Shown: positions 19,358-27,586 of the stretch, piece after piece
Layout of the letters: each line of letters starts with the position of its first letter
How positions within the stretch are numbered: the stretch's first letter is position 1
Assembly: GCA_017447865.1 (NCBI GenBank)
Contig: JAFSMO010000024.1
Location: 1-64,000, forward strand
Direction of reading: 5' to 3'
Origin: Thermoguttaceae bacterium
GTDB lineage: Bacteria > Planctomycetota > Planctomycetia > Pirellulales > Thermoguttaceae
DNA length: 64,000 nt
Position numbers and translations under genes: made by a program
The notes under the pieces: model-generated
Databases searched by the model: none
What the model was told of the DNA's origin: nothing
What the model saw: the letters and a program-made list of their open reading frames with translations, nothing else

Positions 19358-20410
19358 ATGAACTTGCACGAACTTTTCCTTTTTCTTTCTGCTGAACTCG
19401 TTTCCACCTCCGCGCCGGAGGAGATTGAAATCACCCGGGCGGTTCCTTTTGCTGAGGCGGAAGCCGGAAGCGTGACGCTTCTGGACGACGTGAAGAAACT
19501 CTCCAGCCTCGCCGAGTGCGCCGCATCCGCCGTGATTTTGCCAGCCAAAGCCAAGGAAAAACTTGAAGGAGACGGAATGGCAAAGTGGAACCCGCAAGGG
19601 ACCGCGCTCCTTTTCGCCGAAAATCCCCGCGCCGCCTTCACGAAAATCGTGGCCTTTTTCAACCCGCCGATCGCTCGCCCAAAACCGGGAATTCATCCCC
19701 GCGCCGTGGTCGATGAGTCCGTGAAAATCGGGCCGAACGTGACGATCATGGCTAACGCCGTCATTGGTCCGAACGTGGAACTCGGCGCGAACGTGATAGT
19801 CCACCCGAACGTTTGCCTCATGGAAGGGGTCCGGGTCGGTGACGATTCTATCATCTTTCCAAACGTGACGGTTTACGAAAAGTGCATCATTGGCGCCCGC
19901 TGCATCCTCCACGCCGGTTGCGTGATCGGCGTGTACGGTTTCGGCTACGACTCCAGCTCCGGCGAGCACGTGCTCGAGCCCCAGCTTGGGAACGTGGAAC
20001 TCGCCGATGACGTCGAAATCGGCGCCAATGCGACGATCGACCGCGGGACTTTTGGCTCGACGCGCATCGGTCAGGGGACCAAGGTCGATAATATGGTCCA
20101 GATCGGGCACAACTGTCAGATCGGACGCGCGAATCTGTTTTGCTCCCAGGTTGGGATCGCGGGAAGCACCACGACGGGCGATTACGTCGTACTGGCGGGC
20201 CAGGTCGGAGTCACCGACCACGTTCATCTCGCGGACGGCGTAATCGTCGGGGCCCAGGCGGGAGTTCCGGGAAATCTCACCGAAAAGGGGACGTACCTCG
20301 GTTCCCCCTGCGCGAATATTCACGAGGCGAAGCGGCAATTTGTCTCGATGAAACAGCTCCCCGACTACTGGAAGACGCTGAAGAAACTGGCACAAGCGGC
20401 CGAAAATTAA
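19358..20410 (+). CDS. lpxD: UDP-3-O-acylglucosamine N-acyltransferase
   Basis: Third step of lipid A synthesis: N-acylation of UDP-3-O-acylglucosamine from acyl-ACP. The N-terminal uridine-binding domain (1-105) is followed by a left-handed beta-helix of hexapeptide repeats (about 111-285), for example [25 protein letters not shown] and [11 protein letters not shown]. The catalytic histidine corresponds to His251 in QIGHNCQIG. The length of 350 fits the family. Its presence implies a lipid A-bearing outer membrane. The other lpx genes are not in the window. Confidence 0.93.
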   Translation: MNLHELFLFLSAELVSTSAPEEIEITRAVPFAEAEAGSVTLLDDVKKLSSLAECAASAVILPAKAKEKLEGDGMAKWNPQGTALLFAENPRAAFTKIVAFFNPPIARPKPGIHPRAVVDESVKIGPNVTIMANAVIGPNVELGANVIVHPNVCLMEGVRVGDDSIIFPNVTVYEKCIIGARCILHAGCVIGVYGFGYDSSSGEHVLEPQLGNVELADDVEIGANATIDRGTFGSTRIGQGTKVDNMVQIGHNCQIGRANLFCSQVGIAGSTTTGDYVVLAGQVGVTDHVHLADGVIVGAQAGVPGNLTEKGTYLGSPCANIHEAKRQFVSMKQLPDYWKTLKKLAQAAEN

Positions 20411-20442
20411 GATTTTTTGAAAGATTTGAGAAAAGCACAACG

Positions 20443-20484
20443 CGCGGAACGGTCCTGAAACATCGTTCCGCGTTTTCGTTTTTT
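20443..20484 (+). terminator. Intrinsic terminator after lpxD
   Basis: CGCGGAACG (20443-20451) pairs with CGTTCCGCG (20464-20472), followed by TTTTCGTTTTTT. It lies between the convergent lpxD and P-loop ATPase genes. Confidence 0.85.
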
Positions 20485-21085
20485 AACCGTTGAACCTCAA
20501 ATTGCTGTACGCCTCCTCGTAAACGTCGTACAGCGAAAAAAGCATCTCGCGCAGGTTTCCGTTATTCTGGCGGAAATGTTCCTCCACCACCGAATCGGGG
20601 ATCCGGACGATCGTGTTTTCCAGCAAACGCGAGACGATCAGTTTGGCGGTACTCAGTTCCCGGGACGTCTGATAAAGGTTCGGGTACTCCAGCGGCTCGT
20701 GCCCCAGAACGATCACACCGAATTTTTGTTTCTCAGACTTTCGGCGGATCTTCCTGCGCACCCAGTACGAGAGCTGCTCGTAACCGTCGATCGCGAGCTG
20801 CGTCTTCTCATCCATGCTGGCGAAATCCTCATCCGAAAGCGGCAGATTGCGAACCCCATCCTGAAGTTCCAGATGCACGATCCTCCGTCCGCACTTTTCC
20901 AATTCTGGCAAAAGCGAGGCCAAAAGCGTCGATTTCCCGGACCCGTGCGGACCGATAATTTGCCCACACCAGGCGTTCAGGCAGAGGATCTCCACCAGCG
21001 TCTGATTCGACATCCCTTCCGGGAAGTAGAACGGAATGGCTCCCGGCTTGATGCGGCGGGAACAAAAGGGGTTTTCTTCGCGCAT
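20483..21085 (-). CDS. P-loop ATPase of unknown role
   Basis: 200 residues with a clear Walker A GPHGSGKST (about 45-53), preceded by LVEILCLNAWCGQI as the first core strand. A probable Walker B-like strand is FGVIVLGHEP (about 122-131). The family is not recognised beyond an AAA/ABC-like small NTPase, and no ABC signature motif is visible. It is the last of four leftward genes (alpha-CTD protein, DUF3592 protein, arrestin-like protein, this gene), with only 10 bp to the arrestin-like gene, so it is probably in one operon with membrane-associated partners. Confidence 0.65.
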   Translation of the reverse strand: MREENPFCSRRIKPGAIPFYFPEGMSNQTLVEILCLNAWCGQIIGPHGSGKSTLLASLLPELEKCGRRIVHLELQDGVRNLPLSDEDFASMDEKTQLAIDGYEQLSYWVRRKIRRKSEKQKFGVIVLGHEPLEYPNLYQTSRELSTAKLIVSRLLENTIVRIPDSVVEEHFRQNNGNLREMLFSLYDVYEEAYSNLRFNG

Positions 21086-21095
21086 TACGCCACAC

Positions 21096-21608
21096 CTAAT
21101 TCAGCTCAACGTGGACGGGTGGGACTTTTCCCACATTAAACACGCGCTCGCTCATCACTTCACGGCCACTTTTAAGAAAGAGCCGTACACGAACGCACCA
21201 AAATATTTTCAGGATTTTCCCGTGCCACGTCAGCGGCGAGGAAGGCAGGTTCACCGAAAAAAAGTAGGTCAGGCCTTCCGCCTCAGAGGAAAGCAGATAA
21301 ACCTGGCCCGTACTGCCCGCCGACTCGGGTTCCGGCCCGGCATCGGCTTCTTCCTCCGAGTTTTCTCCTTTTTCCAGTTCTTCCGGGGTTCCAGCACCTT
21401 TCACCTCTTCCAATCGATCCAACGATTTAAAGAAGTGCACGCCCAAATCCTCGTCCCCTTTTCCTTCCGTAAACCAGAGGACGGAAAACTCAAACCGGGC
21501 AATCTCCTCAAGGGCCACATCGACCGTACGAAACGTTCCGGTTACGGTTTCCCTCGGCATGAAATCGTGCGGCTGGCGATCAAACTGAATGATTACGGAC
21601 GCGATCAT
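21096..21608 (-). CDS. Arrestin-like beta-sandwich protein, hypothetical
   Basis: 170 residues, no signal peptide. The beginning IASVIIQFDRQPHDFMPRETVTGTFRT and the ends of strands such as FEFSVLWFTEGKG resemble the first half of arrestin-like/Spo0M-type domains. A Glu-rich linker (75-100) divides it. Its ATG overlaps the TGA of the DUF3592 gene by four bases (ATGA at 21605-21608), a sign of translational coupling. The DUF3592 protein also ends in an arrestin-like region, so the two may form one complex. Function is unknown. Confidence 0.55.
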   Translation of the reverse strand: MIASVIIQFDRQPHDFMPRETVTGTFRTVDVALEEIARFEFSVLWFTEGKGDEDLGVHFFKSLDRLEEVKGAGTPEELEKGENSEEEADAGPEPESAGSTGQVYLLSSEAEGLTYFFSVNLPSSPLTWHGKILKIFWCVRVRLFLKSGREVMSERVFNVGKVPPVHVELN

Positions 21609-23032
21609 TTTTCCGCCTCCTGAATTTCAGGGTAAACAATCAACGGGAAAACGCGCTCGAACATCGGGAACTTTCCGACTTTTCCCTGAACGATCAGCCG
21701 CCAGTTGATCTGATTGTGCGGCGAGATGAATGAGTGCATCGCCTCGTTCGGAATCTCCAGAGGAAATTCCACGTCAAACGCGCAGTCCGGCGTAATGTCC
21801 ACCCGCTCCTCACCGAAAATCAAACGCTGATAAATCCGCAGTTTTTCCCGCCGCGTGTTGGTCCCATGCGTGAAAACGGCTTCTTCCTCGCAGATCAGAA
21901 CCACATTGAGCCACTGCAGCGGGCGTTCCCCTCCCTGCGAAAGAAAAACGCGCACCTGCTGACCGGGAATGAGCGGGAACGAACTGATTTCGGCAATCGT
22001 CGGCCCCACCATCGTCGCATTCCGGAACTCGACAAAAGTGTGAACAAAAAGCCAGGTCCCAACTCCAAGGAAGGGGAACAGGTAGAAGAAAAGAAGCCAG
22101 TCCGCGAACGTCTGGAGAAAACTACACGCGATGATGGTCAGAAAAATGACGCATCCAGCATTCCACGTCAGCGTCACCGCCGCCAGAACGCCCAGAGTCC
22201 AAGCCGGCGAATCGATCATCGGGAGGCGGTACGGAAGACGAATCCCCGGACTGTCCATAATATCGCCCACAGATGGAATGAACGGAAATTTCTCTTCCGG
22301 AACCTGATCATTTTCAAGCCGGTTTCTGGTCAGGGTCTGCACCGCCGCCAGTTCCTTGGAACCGCCAATCCTTGGAACCGTCAACGCATGAAGCATCATC
22401 CCCAAACCCATGAAAATCAACGAGACCGGAATCGTAAGCGCGAAGAAATTTTCCCAGTGCCAGCCTCGCATCATGACCACCTGGTCAGGGGCTTCCGGAT
22501 TGAAGAGGCAGTAATAATTTTTTCCCTTTGTCCACTGGCCCAGAAAAACCTGGGCACTCTCCCGGGTCGCGAAACGTGAAGACCGGGCAAGCGCTCCAAA
22601 ATTCGACGTCCAGTTCGTCCGTTCGACTCCGTTCACGCTGTACTTCAGCTGCATCTCCGGCAGGTAGTAAACGTCCTGAAGTTTGGAACGAAGATTTTTG
22701 ACGTTGAATTTGCTCCGTTTCGGCTCAGAATCCTTTTCATTCGGAGCGTCCTCAAAAAGAGATGGGGTTTCCGTTTCCTCCGGCAGGGGATGATTGCCCA
22801 GCACCGTACGCGGGACGATTCTGCTGTCGAGCAGCGTGCAGACGGTTTTCTCGTACCGCTCGTGAATTCTCCACTCCGGTAAAACGCTGAAGAACAGCAG
22901 CCAGAGCATCCCGATCACGCCCGCGAGAACACAGAAAACTGCAAACGCGAACTCCACGATGATTCCCATGAGTCGGGAATCCGTTCGGAGATTGCCTCGT
23001 TTTTTGGTGTATAGCCAGGAGTGATCTTTCAT
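21605..23032 (-). CDS. DUF3592-type membrane protein with arrestin-like C-terminus
   Basis: 475 residues. Membrane spans are at about 23-48, 195-218, 277-298 and 305-330, with an extracytoplasmic DUF3592-like beta domain between the first and second (YEKTVCTLLDSRIVP to FNPEAPDQVVMM). The C-terminal 130 residues (PLIPGQQVRVFLSQGGERPLQ to the end) carry FPLEIPNEAMHSFISPH and INWRLIVQGKV, a pattern seen in arrestin-like domains. It is translationally coupled to the following arrestin-like gene. Role unknown; probably a cell-envelope protein conserved in planctomycetes. Confidence 0.65.
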   Translation of the reverse strand: MKDHSWLYTKKRGNLRTDSRLMGIIVEFAFAVFCVLAGVIGMLWLLFFSVLPEWRIHERYEKTVCTLLDSRIVPRTVLGNHPLPEETETPSLFEDAPNEKDSEPKRSKFNVKNLRSKLQDVYYLPEMQLKYSVNGVERTNWTSNFGALARSSRFATRESAQVFLGQWTKGKNYYCLFNPEAPDQVVMMRGWHWENFFALTIPVSLIFMGLGMMLHALTVPRIGGSKELAAVQTLTRNRLENDQVPEEKFPFIPSVGDIMDSPGIRLPYRLPMIDSPAWTLGVLAAVTLTWNAGCVIFLTIIACSFLQTFADWLLFFYLFPFLGVGTWLFVHTFVEFRNATMVGPTIAEISSFPLIPGQQVRVFLSQGGERPLQWLNVVLICEEEAVFTHGTNTRREKLRIYQRLIFGEERVDITPDCAFDVEFPLEIPNEAMHSFISPHNQINWRLIVQGKVGKFPMFERVFPLIVYPEIQEAEK

Positions 23033-23127
23033 TTTAAAATATGAATCGCGAAAACGCCGGATTTTGGCCGACGCTCACGTTTGGCAAACGTCGTTTCGGA
23101 TTCCAAAACCCGGGATTCCCCGATCAA

Positions 23128-23430
23128 TTACCGTTTCGTTTCTCTCGTAAAATCCAGTTTTTCCAGCGCGTCGTAAACTTCGAGGAGAGTTTTGTTTCCA
23201 AAGTTTGAAATCTTCAAAAGCCGTTCCGGTGAACTGTTCAAAAGGTCGCGGACCGTGAGAATGCCTTCGGACTCGAGGCAGTTCGTCGTACGAACCAGCA
23301 GGCCGATCTGCGCGATGCTCATGCTCAGAATTTCCTGCCGTCTCTGCTTTCGGACTTCCGCCTCACTTAAACGCACCAGCGTGGAAGCGGGTCTGAGTTC
23401 CTTCACTTCCGATTCTTTATTTTCTTCCAT
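23128..23430 (-). CDS. Free-standing RNA polymerase alpha C-terminal-domain protein
   Basis: 100 residues. Residues 38-92 align with the alphaCTD of RNA polymerase. LVRTTNCLESEGI matches the DNA-contact helix (Arg47, Asn50 and Cys51 equal E. coli Arg265, Asn268 and Cys269), and NFGNKTLLEV keeps Gly78, Lys80 and Glu84 at the positions of Gly296, Lys298 and Glu302. The N-terminal 37 residues are charged and lack the alpha-NTD, so it cannot enter the core enzyme as an ordinary alpha subunit. It may bind UP-like DNA or compete with the real alphaCTD for activators. It has its own TAGACT-17-TATAAT promoter and begins a possible four-gene operon. Confidence 0.85.
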   Translation of the reverse strand: MEENKESEVKELRPASTLVRLSEAEVRKQRRQEILSMSIAQIGLLVRTTNCLESEGILTVRDLLNSSPERLLKISNFGNKTLLEVYDALEKLDFTRETKR

Positions 23431-23461
23431 TTTTCCTCCTTGAATAAAAAAAGTTAGATCA

Positions 23462-23490
23462 ATTATAGCACATCTTTTAAAAAAAGTCTA
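23462..23490 (-). promoter_or_regulatory. Promoter of the alpha-CTD gene
   Basis: On the minus strand TAGACT (23490-23485) and TATAAT (23467-23462) with a 17-bp spacer. The -10 sits in TGTGCTATAATT, which also occurs before the prenyl synthase gene at 34401-34413. Confidence 0.6.
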
Positions 23491-23530
23491 GTATTTGGAA
23501 GAAAAAAAAGCAGAATTTTTGTGCTTTCAG

Positions 23531-23580
23531 AAAAAAACAGCGGGGTCCCCGTTTTTCGCGAGGCCCCGCTCAAAAAAATG
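23531..23580 (-). terminator. Intrinsic terminator after the PIG-L gene
   Basis: On the minus strand AGCGGGG pairs with CCCCGCT around a GC-rich loop, followed by a G and seven T. It lies 50 bp beyond the stop of the deacetylase gene. Confidence 0.75.
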
Positions 23581-23630
23581 TAGCATTCCACTGAATGTTC
23601 AGCGCCTTAACGCCCTGCCCGTCTGGAATT

Positions 23631-24458
23631 TCAGTCGAAAACGCGGTCGTGCTTGTGCGGCGTCATAATATCAAAAACGATCTCACGCAGATATTCCTGC
23701 GCTCCGCCTTCACGCATCGACTGGACCAGAAGCTCGATCTGTTCCTGGCTCTTGTACATTTCGACCGCTTTAATTTTCTTTTCGAACATTTCGTTGTTCG
23801 TGCGAATGCGCATCGTCGGCGGCGTAATGAAATCACTGTAGCAGGAATACTCGTACAGATGCGGGATCTCCGCGATCGGTTCGCCAAGTTCCGGCCAGAT
23901 GTTGCCCTGTGCGTGGAAAATGGAGATCATCATTTCTTTCGTGGTGAGCTGATGATCCGGATGAAGGTCCGTCGGGGTCGGAAGGAACAGGCGGGTCGGG
24001 CGAACTTTGCGCAGAAGCCAGACGTAAGAGTTCTGCAGGCCCGTGGCTCCGGCAATGACCGGGGCTTTCGTATTTTTATCAGCGAAACGACGGCCGGCGT
24101 TCAAGTAGAAGCTGCAGTCGTCGAAGCCGAGGAAATTCAGGTTTTGGGGTTTCATTCCCAGGAAAGCGTAGGATTCTTTCGCTTCCTTTTCGCGGATGGC
24201 CGCGATCGTGGTCTTGTGTTCCGGACGGCAGTACCCCATACAACCGTTGGCCGAAATGCCCAGATGAACGTCCACATTCTCGTAAAGGCCGGCCTGGAGC
24301 GTCAGGGATGCGCCGCACGTGACGTCATCATCATGGGCACCCATGAAAAGCCAACACTCCTTTCCTGCCCGCCAATCCGGGAAAATGACACTTGCACGGG
24401 GAGAGCGTTCCACTATGGTTTGTACTCGACGTTCGTAAATCACAGGTGAATTATTCAT
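23631..24458 (-). CDS. PIG-L/LmbE family N-deacetylase
   Basis: A zinc-dependent amidohydrolase of the GlcNAc-PI de-N-acetylase family. The motif MGAHDDDVTCGASL (residues 39-52) corresponds to the usual AHPDDE zinc site, and LHPDHQLT (about 166) supplies the second histidine group. The start at 24458 is chosen because GAAAGG lies 8 bp upstream; a TTG start 99 bp further up would add a poor-quality extension. No signal peptide. Likely acts on an N-acetyl sugar-containing metabolite; the substrate is unknown. Confidence 0.8.
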   Translation of the reverse strand: MNNSPVIYERRVQTIVERSPRASVIFPDWRAGKECWLFMGAHDDDVTCGASLTLQAGLYENVDVHLGISANGCMGYCRPEHKTTIAAIREKEAKESYAFLGMKPQNLNFLGFDDCSFYLNAGRRFADKNTKAPVIAGATGLQNSYVWLLRKVRPTRLFLPTPTDLHPDHQLTTKEMMISIFHAQGNIWPELGEPIAEIPHLYEYSCYSDFITPPTMRIRTNNEMFEKKIKAVEMYKSQEQIELLVQSMREGGAQEYLREIVFDIMTPHKHDRVFD

Positions 24459-24785
24459 TTTAGAACCTTTCAAAAATATGAAAAAACACTCACTCCCATC
24501 ACTGGGGGAAAGTCGTGCGCAACGAAGAACGATTCTTCGTTTTTCTTTTTTGTTCAAATGAGGATCTTCTTTTCCAAAGATTCTGTCTGTTATGAGACAG
24601 GAACATTCCCATAATGAAAAAATCCCGGAACAAAAACAATCTCATTTGTTATTATTTTATCAATTATTGCGAATAAGTCAAGCACCAAGAGACAAAAAAA
24701 ACCAAAAAAAGTCACAAAAGTATAAAAATATCAAAAAAAAAAACGATTTTTTTCATAAACTTACGGACTTTCAGGAACAAATACT
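24459..24785. other. AT-rich gap with one hairpin
   Basis: A 327-bp, A-rich region between the PIG-L gene and the end of the methyltransferase gene. The only structure I see is AACGAAGAA-CGA-TTCTTCGTT followed by T-runs (24521-24552), a rightward terminator-like hairpin with no evident rightward gene before it. No RNA gene recognised. Confidence 0.5.
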
Positions 24786-26033
24786 TCATTTGGGCCGGAT
24801 TTCTTCCACTTTTCGTTTGCAGAAAACCGCCCAGGCCCGCGTGGTGGTCTGAACGAGAATAATCGTTCCGGATTCTCCCTTTTCAGGCCCACGGAACCAC
24901 TTGCGAACGATTTCCGGCCCGGGAACTTTGCCGCGTTTTTTGATTTCGGGATTCGTCCAGCCCAGTTTTCGAGCCTCCTGAATGACGATTTTTTTGTCGA
25001 GAGGCAAAATCTTCAAAATCTTAAAACAGGAAATTTCCGAATCGGGAATAAATTCCTGCCCGGTCAAATAAACCGTTCCTTCACCAAAACGGCGCAAATC
25101 ATACTTCCGCGCCAATTCCCCTTCCAGATCGGCCGCCAAAACCGACGAATCCACGTCATAAATATACTGTCCCGGAACACCCGCCGCAGGAACAGGAACT
25201 CCCGCTCTTCCGCAAATCGTCCCGGCGACTTCCGACGAATGGGACTTCAAAACCGTAGCCCGCCGCAGCGCGCCGTCCGGATGATGTACGCCCTCGCGGA
25301 ACCAGACCACCAGTTCCCGGCACTCGCGCCCCCGGCTGATCCATTCGAGTTCGTCGGCCCGGTAAAGCCAGGTCTCCGGCACTTGCGTCCCCGGAGCGAG
25401 TTTGACCGCCGCGGTCTGCCGGCCTTCCAGCAATTCCTCAATGACTTCCAGCCCCGGGGAGAACCAGAAAAGCTGCGACGTGCGCACTCCCTCGCTCCGG
25501 CGGTCGGGATCGATGTGAATGGAAGGAAAATCCTCCGGTCGGGTCTGATCCAGAAAATCCTCTGCCGTGATTGCCTGGACCCGGGACTCGGAAGAGGCGT
25601 TTTTTCCTACGGTCGTCTGAAGGTTCCACTCCGCAATGGCCGCGGTCAGAGGGTCAGCGTCCACCCCAAGGACGGGACGATCAAGTGCCAGAGCGGCAAG
25701 GTCCCCGCCGATTCCGCAGCAAACGTCCGCCGCCGGAACCCCCTTCGGGAATCGGGACGCTTTGTACGCGGCCACCCACGCATCGGTGGCCTGCTCCAGT
25801 CCAACGGGCGTGAAAAACCAACGGTCGGCCGATTCAGGAAATTTGGCCTTTGCCCGCTCGCGAAGGTTCATTTGTTGAACGACCAGAGCCGCATATTCAG
25901 GCGCCAGATGAAATTTTTCCCGCAGAAAGGTCAGGATTTTCAGTTCGTCACGAGTCGAGAGACTTTCCGCAAGTTTCAGGGCTTCCTGACCTTCCGGTGA
26001 GAAAAGCCATTTCCAATCATCAGGGAACCGCAT
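24786..26033 (-). CDS. Class I SAM methyltransferase with THUMP-like domain
   Basis: 415 residues. The Rossmann methyltransferase starts with the SAM-binding motif ADVCCGIGGDL (about 102-112), followed by GVDADPL (acidic end of the second strand) and IHIDPDRR (about 173-180), which marks this THUMP-like family. The C-terminal half ends in an RNA-binding-like domain (ARKLGWTNPEIKKRG, then KWFRG). It is expected to methylate a nucleic acid, probably RNA, but the target is not known. ATG at 26033 is preferred: AAAGG lies 8 bp before it, whereas the alternative GTG at 26039 sits only 2 bp after that site. Confidence 0.75.
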   Translation of the reverse strand: MRFPDDWKWLFSPEGQEALKLAESLSTRDELKILTFLREKFHLAPEYAALVVQQMNLRERAKAKFPESADRWFFTPVGLEQATDAWVAAYKASRFPKGVPAADVCCGIGGDLAALALDRPVLGVDADPLTAAIAEWNLQTTVGKNASSESRVQAITAEDFLDQTRPEDFPSIHIDPDRRSEGVRTSQLFWFSPGLEVIEELLEGRQTAAVKLAPGTQVPETWLYRADELEWISRGRECRELVVWFREGVHHPDGALRRATVLKSHSSEVAGTICGRAGVPVPAAGVPGQYIYDVDSSVLAADLEGELARKYDLRRFGEGTVYLTGQEFIPDSEISCFKILKILPLDKKIVIQEARKLGWTNPEIKKRGKVPGPEIVRKWFRGPEKGESGTIILVQTTTRAWAVFCKRKVEEIRPK

Positions 26034-26629
26034 GACCACAACCTTTATATTATAAGACGGTTAAAAATCTTTGTTTCTGTTTAATCATCAGACGTTAAAA
26101 AAGAGAAAAAAAAGGAGTTTTTCTGAAAATTTGAATAAAATCCGGGAAAGCCTAAAGTTCAACCCATCAAAACACGAAAAATTAAATGCAGCTGGTAAAA
26201 CTGAAATTTTTCGTAAAACCAGTTCAATCCTTATAGATGGCCACAAGCTCATAAAAGGATCGTTTACAGAAAAAGGCGGAGACCGAAAAGAATCCGTATC
26301 TGTTTTTCTGTAATGCAAGCCAGGCTATTGCAGATGGAATAATCGAAATTAGCAAGTTTTTTTGACAAATTTGAAAAATTCCGATTTTTCCTCAACATGA
26401 ACCGTTCCCGTGCCGATGATAAATCAAGCATAGGTGCAAAAACCTGCAAAACAAAAATTGATTGAAGCAGTTACAGTTCAGACCCTCAACCCAAGCTGGG
26501 TTAAAAGGACTTTGGAGTACTGTTAACTCCAGAGAAATGATAATTCAGGGGGGATCTGATCCTGAAAAGCCCAAGGGGGGCGATTCAGGTAATTGAGTCG
26601 AGGCGAGTTGTTATATCGGAGAGCCTACC
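26034..26629. other. Long leader/intergenic region before the HTH-receiver gene
   Basis: About 600 bp without a convincing gene. The left 420 bp are very A- and T-rich; short ORFs there look random. A TTGACA at 26362-26367 has no clear -10 partner. The right 170 bp hold three stem-loops, listed separately, and GGAGAG precedes the ATG. Confidence 0.55.
26488..26566 (+). promoter_or_regulatory. Three stem-loops in the leader of the HTH-receiver gene
   Basis: AACCCA-AGC-TGGGTT (26488-26502), TGGAGT-ACTGTTA-ACTCCA (26513-26531) and TTCAGG with CCTGAA (26544-26566) follow each other at short spacing, 60 bp ahead of the start codon. They could be one structured 5' leader or, for the second, an operator. 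No known riboswitch pattern is recognised. Confidence 0.45.
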
Positions 26630-27202
26630 ATGAAGGTTTTCACAACTGGTCAGGTTGCCAAAATTTGTAAAGTGGCCCCGCGTACCGTTAGCAAGTGGTT
26701 TGATTCAGGTCGTCTGAAAGGTTATCGTATTCCTGGCTCACAGGACCGTCGTATTCCGCGTGAATACCTCCTTCGGTTCCTGAAAGAACATGGGATGCCG
26801 ACTACCGAGCTTGAAGATGCTGCTGTTGCTAAAGTTTTGGTCGTTGCACAGGATCAGGTTCTCATCGAGAATCTTCGTCGTGAACTTCCGCTTGATCATC
26901 AGTTCAAAGTTGAAGTTGCCGCGAGTGGTTTTGATGCGGGTATCCAGGCAGAAAGTTTCCATCCTGACTGTATTGTAGTCGATTATTCAATCGGCAGAAC
27001 GGAAGCTATGCAGATTTGCCAAAATCTGCGGCGCAATACTGAATTTACTGACATTATTCTTATCGCTCTTCTGCCGGATGACGGCAGCGCCAATGCGGTG
27101 GACCGCTCATTGATCAATGAAACGTTCCGCAAACCGTTTGACGCTTCTCTGCTTGCTGAACGTCTGAAGACTTTAGTAGGTGTCAGAAAAGAACTGGTCT
27201 GA
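26630..27202 (+). CDS. HTH-receiver regulator with reversed domain order
   Basis: 190 residues. Residues 3-52 are a MerR/excisionase-type helix-turn-helix (FTTGQVAKICKVAPRTVSKW, with GYRIPGSQDRRIPREYL forming the wing). Residues 66-187 form a response-regulator receiver: VLVVAQDQ at the first strand, the phosphoacceptor Asp118 in DCIVVDYS, and the conserved Lys168 in FRKPF. The acidic pocket has only one clear Asp (75), and the usual Thr/Ser after strand 4 is replaced (IALLPDDG), so phosphorylation output may be altered. DNA binding comes first and the receiver last, unlike classical regulators. No histidine kinase is adjacent. T-rich codon endings differ from most neighbours, which may reflect high expression. 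Confidence 0.8.
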   Translation: MKVFTTGQVAKICKVAPRTVSKWFDSGRLKGYRIPGSQDRRIPREYLLRFLKEHGMPTTELEDAAVAKVLVVAQDQVLIENLRRELPLDHQFKVEVAASGFDAGIQAESFHPDCIVVDYSIGRTEAMQICQNLRRNTEFTDIILIALLPDDGSANAVDRSLINETFRKPFDASLLAERLKTLVGVRKELV

Positions 27203-27229
27203 TTTTCCGGACCTTAAAATTCAAAATAA

Positions 27230-27267
27230 AATAAGAGACGGGCTTTTTGTCCCGCTCTTATTTTTAT
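27230..27267 (+). terminator. Intrinsic terminator after the HTH-receiver gene
   Basis: AATAAGAG plus CGGG pairs with CCCG plus CTCTTATT around a CTTTTTG loop, followed by TTTTTATT. Confidence 0.85.
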
Positions 27268-27335
27268 TGAATTTCCATATAAAAAGTCGGGAAACCGGCT
27301 TTTTTTGTTTTCTGATTCTCCTTGATTCTGGCCCG

Positions 27336-27363
27336 CTGACACTTTCTGGCGTGTTCTTATAAT
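27336..27363 (+). promoter_or_regulatory. Promoter of the membrane/coiled-coil operon
   Basis: CTGACA (27336-27341) and a perfect TATAAT (27358-27363) with a 16-bp spacer. Confidence 0.7.
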
Positions 27364-27586
27364 CCACACAACCGAACCAAATGGAACTTTGTAACGTAAA
27401 AAGACAGGAACTTTTTAAACGGGTCTGATTATCTTTTCAGAAAAACTGGAGGAGAAACGATAACTGGTAAAAGATGTATTACCATTATCTCTGCTTGTGT
27501 ACCCTTTTGGACGCACAGCATATTAACGGGTATAAATTTCCCCAACGTTTTTCGTGAGGGGTTTTGATAATTGGGAGAACGGCTCG

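Larger units (their letters stand above)
27203..27586. other. Intergenic region with terminator and promoter
   Basis: A 384-bp gap. It holds the terminator of the HTH-receiver gene (27230-27267), then the promoter at 27336-27363, then an untranslated leader of about 215 bp before the next start codon in which I see no conserved structure. Confidence 0.65.

Noticed and set aside
24521..24552. Rightward terminator-like hairpin
   Set aside because: The stem is good and T-rich on the plus strand, but no rightward gene precedes it, so it was noted only inside the gap description.
26071..26313. An 80-codon frame in the A/T-rich gap
   Set aside because: No ribosome binding site, Lys/Ser-rich random composition, and an overlapping frame on the other strand.
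26362..26367. TTGACA as a promoter of the HTH-receiver gene
   Set aside because: No -10 hexamer lies 15-19 bp downstream.
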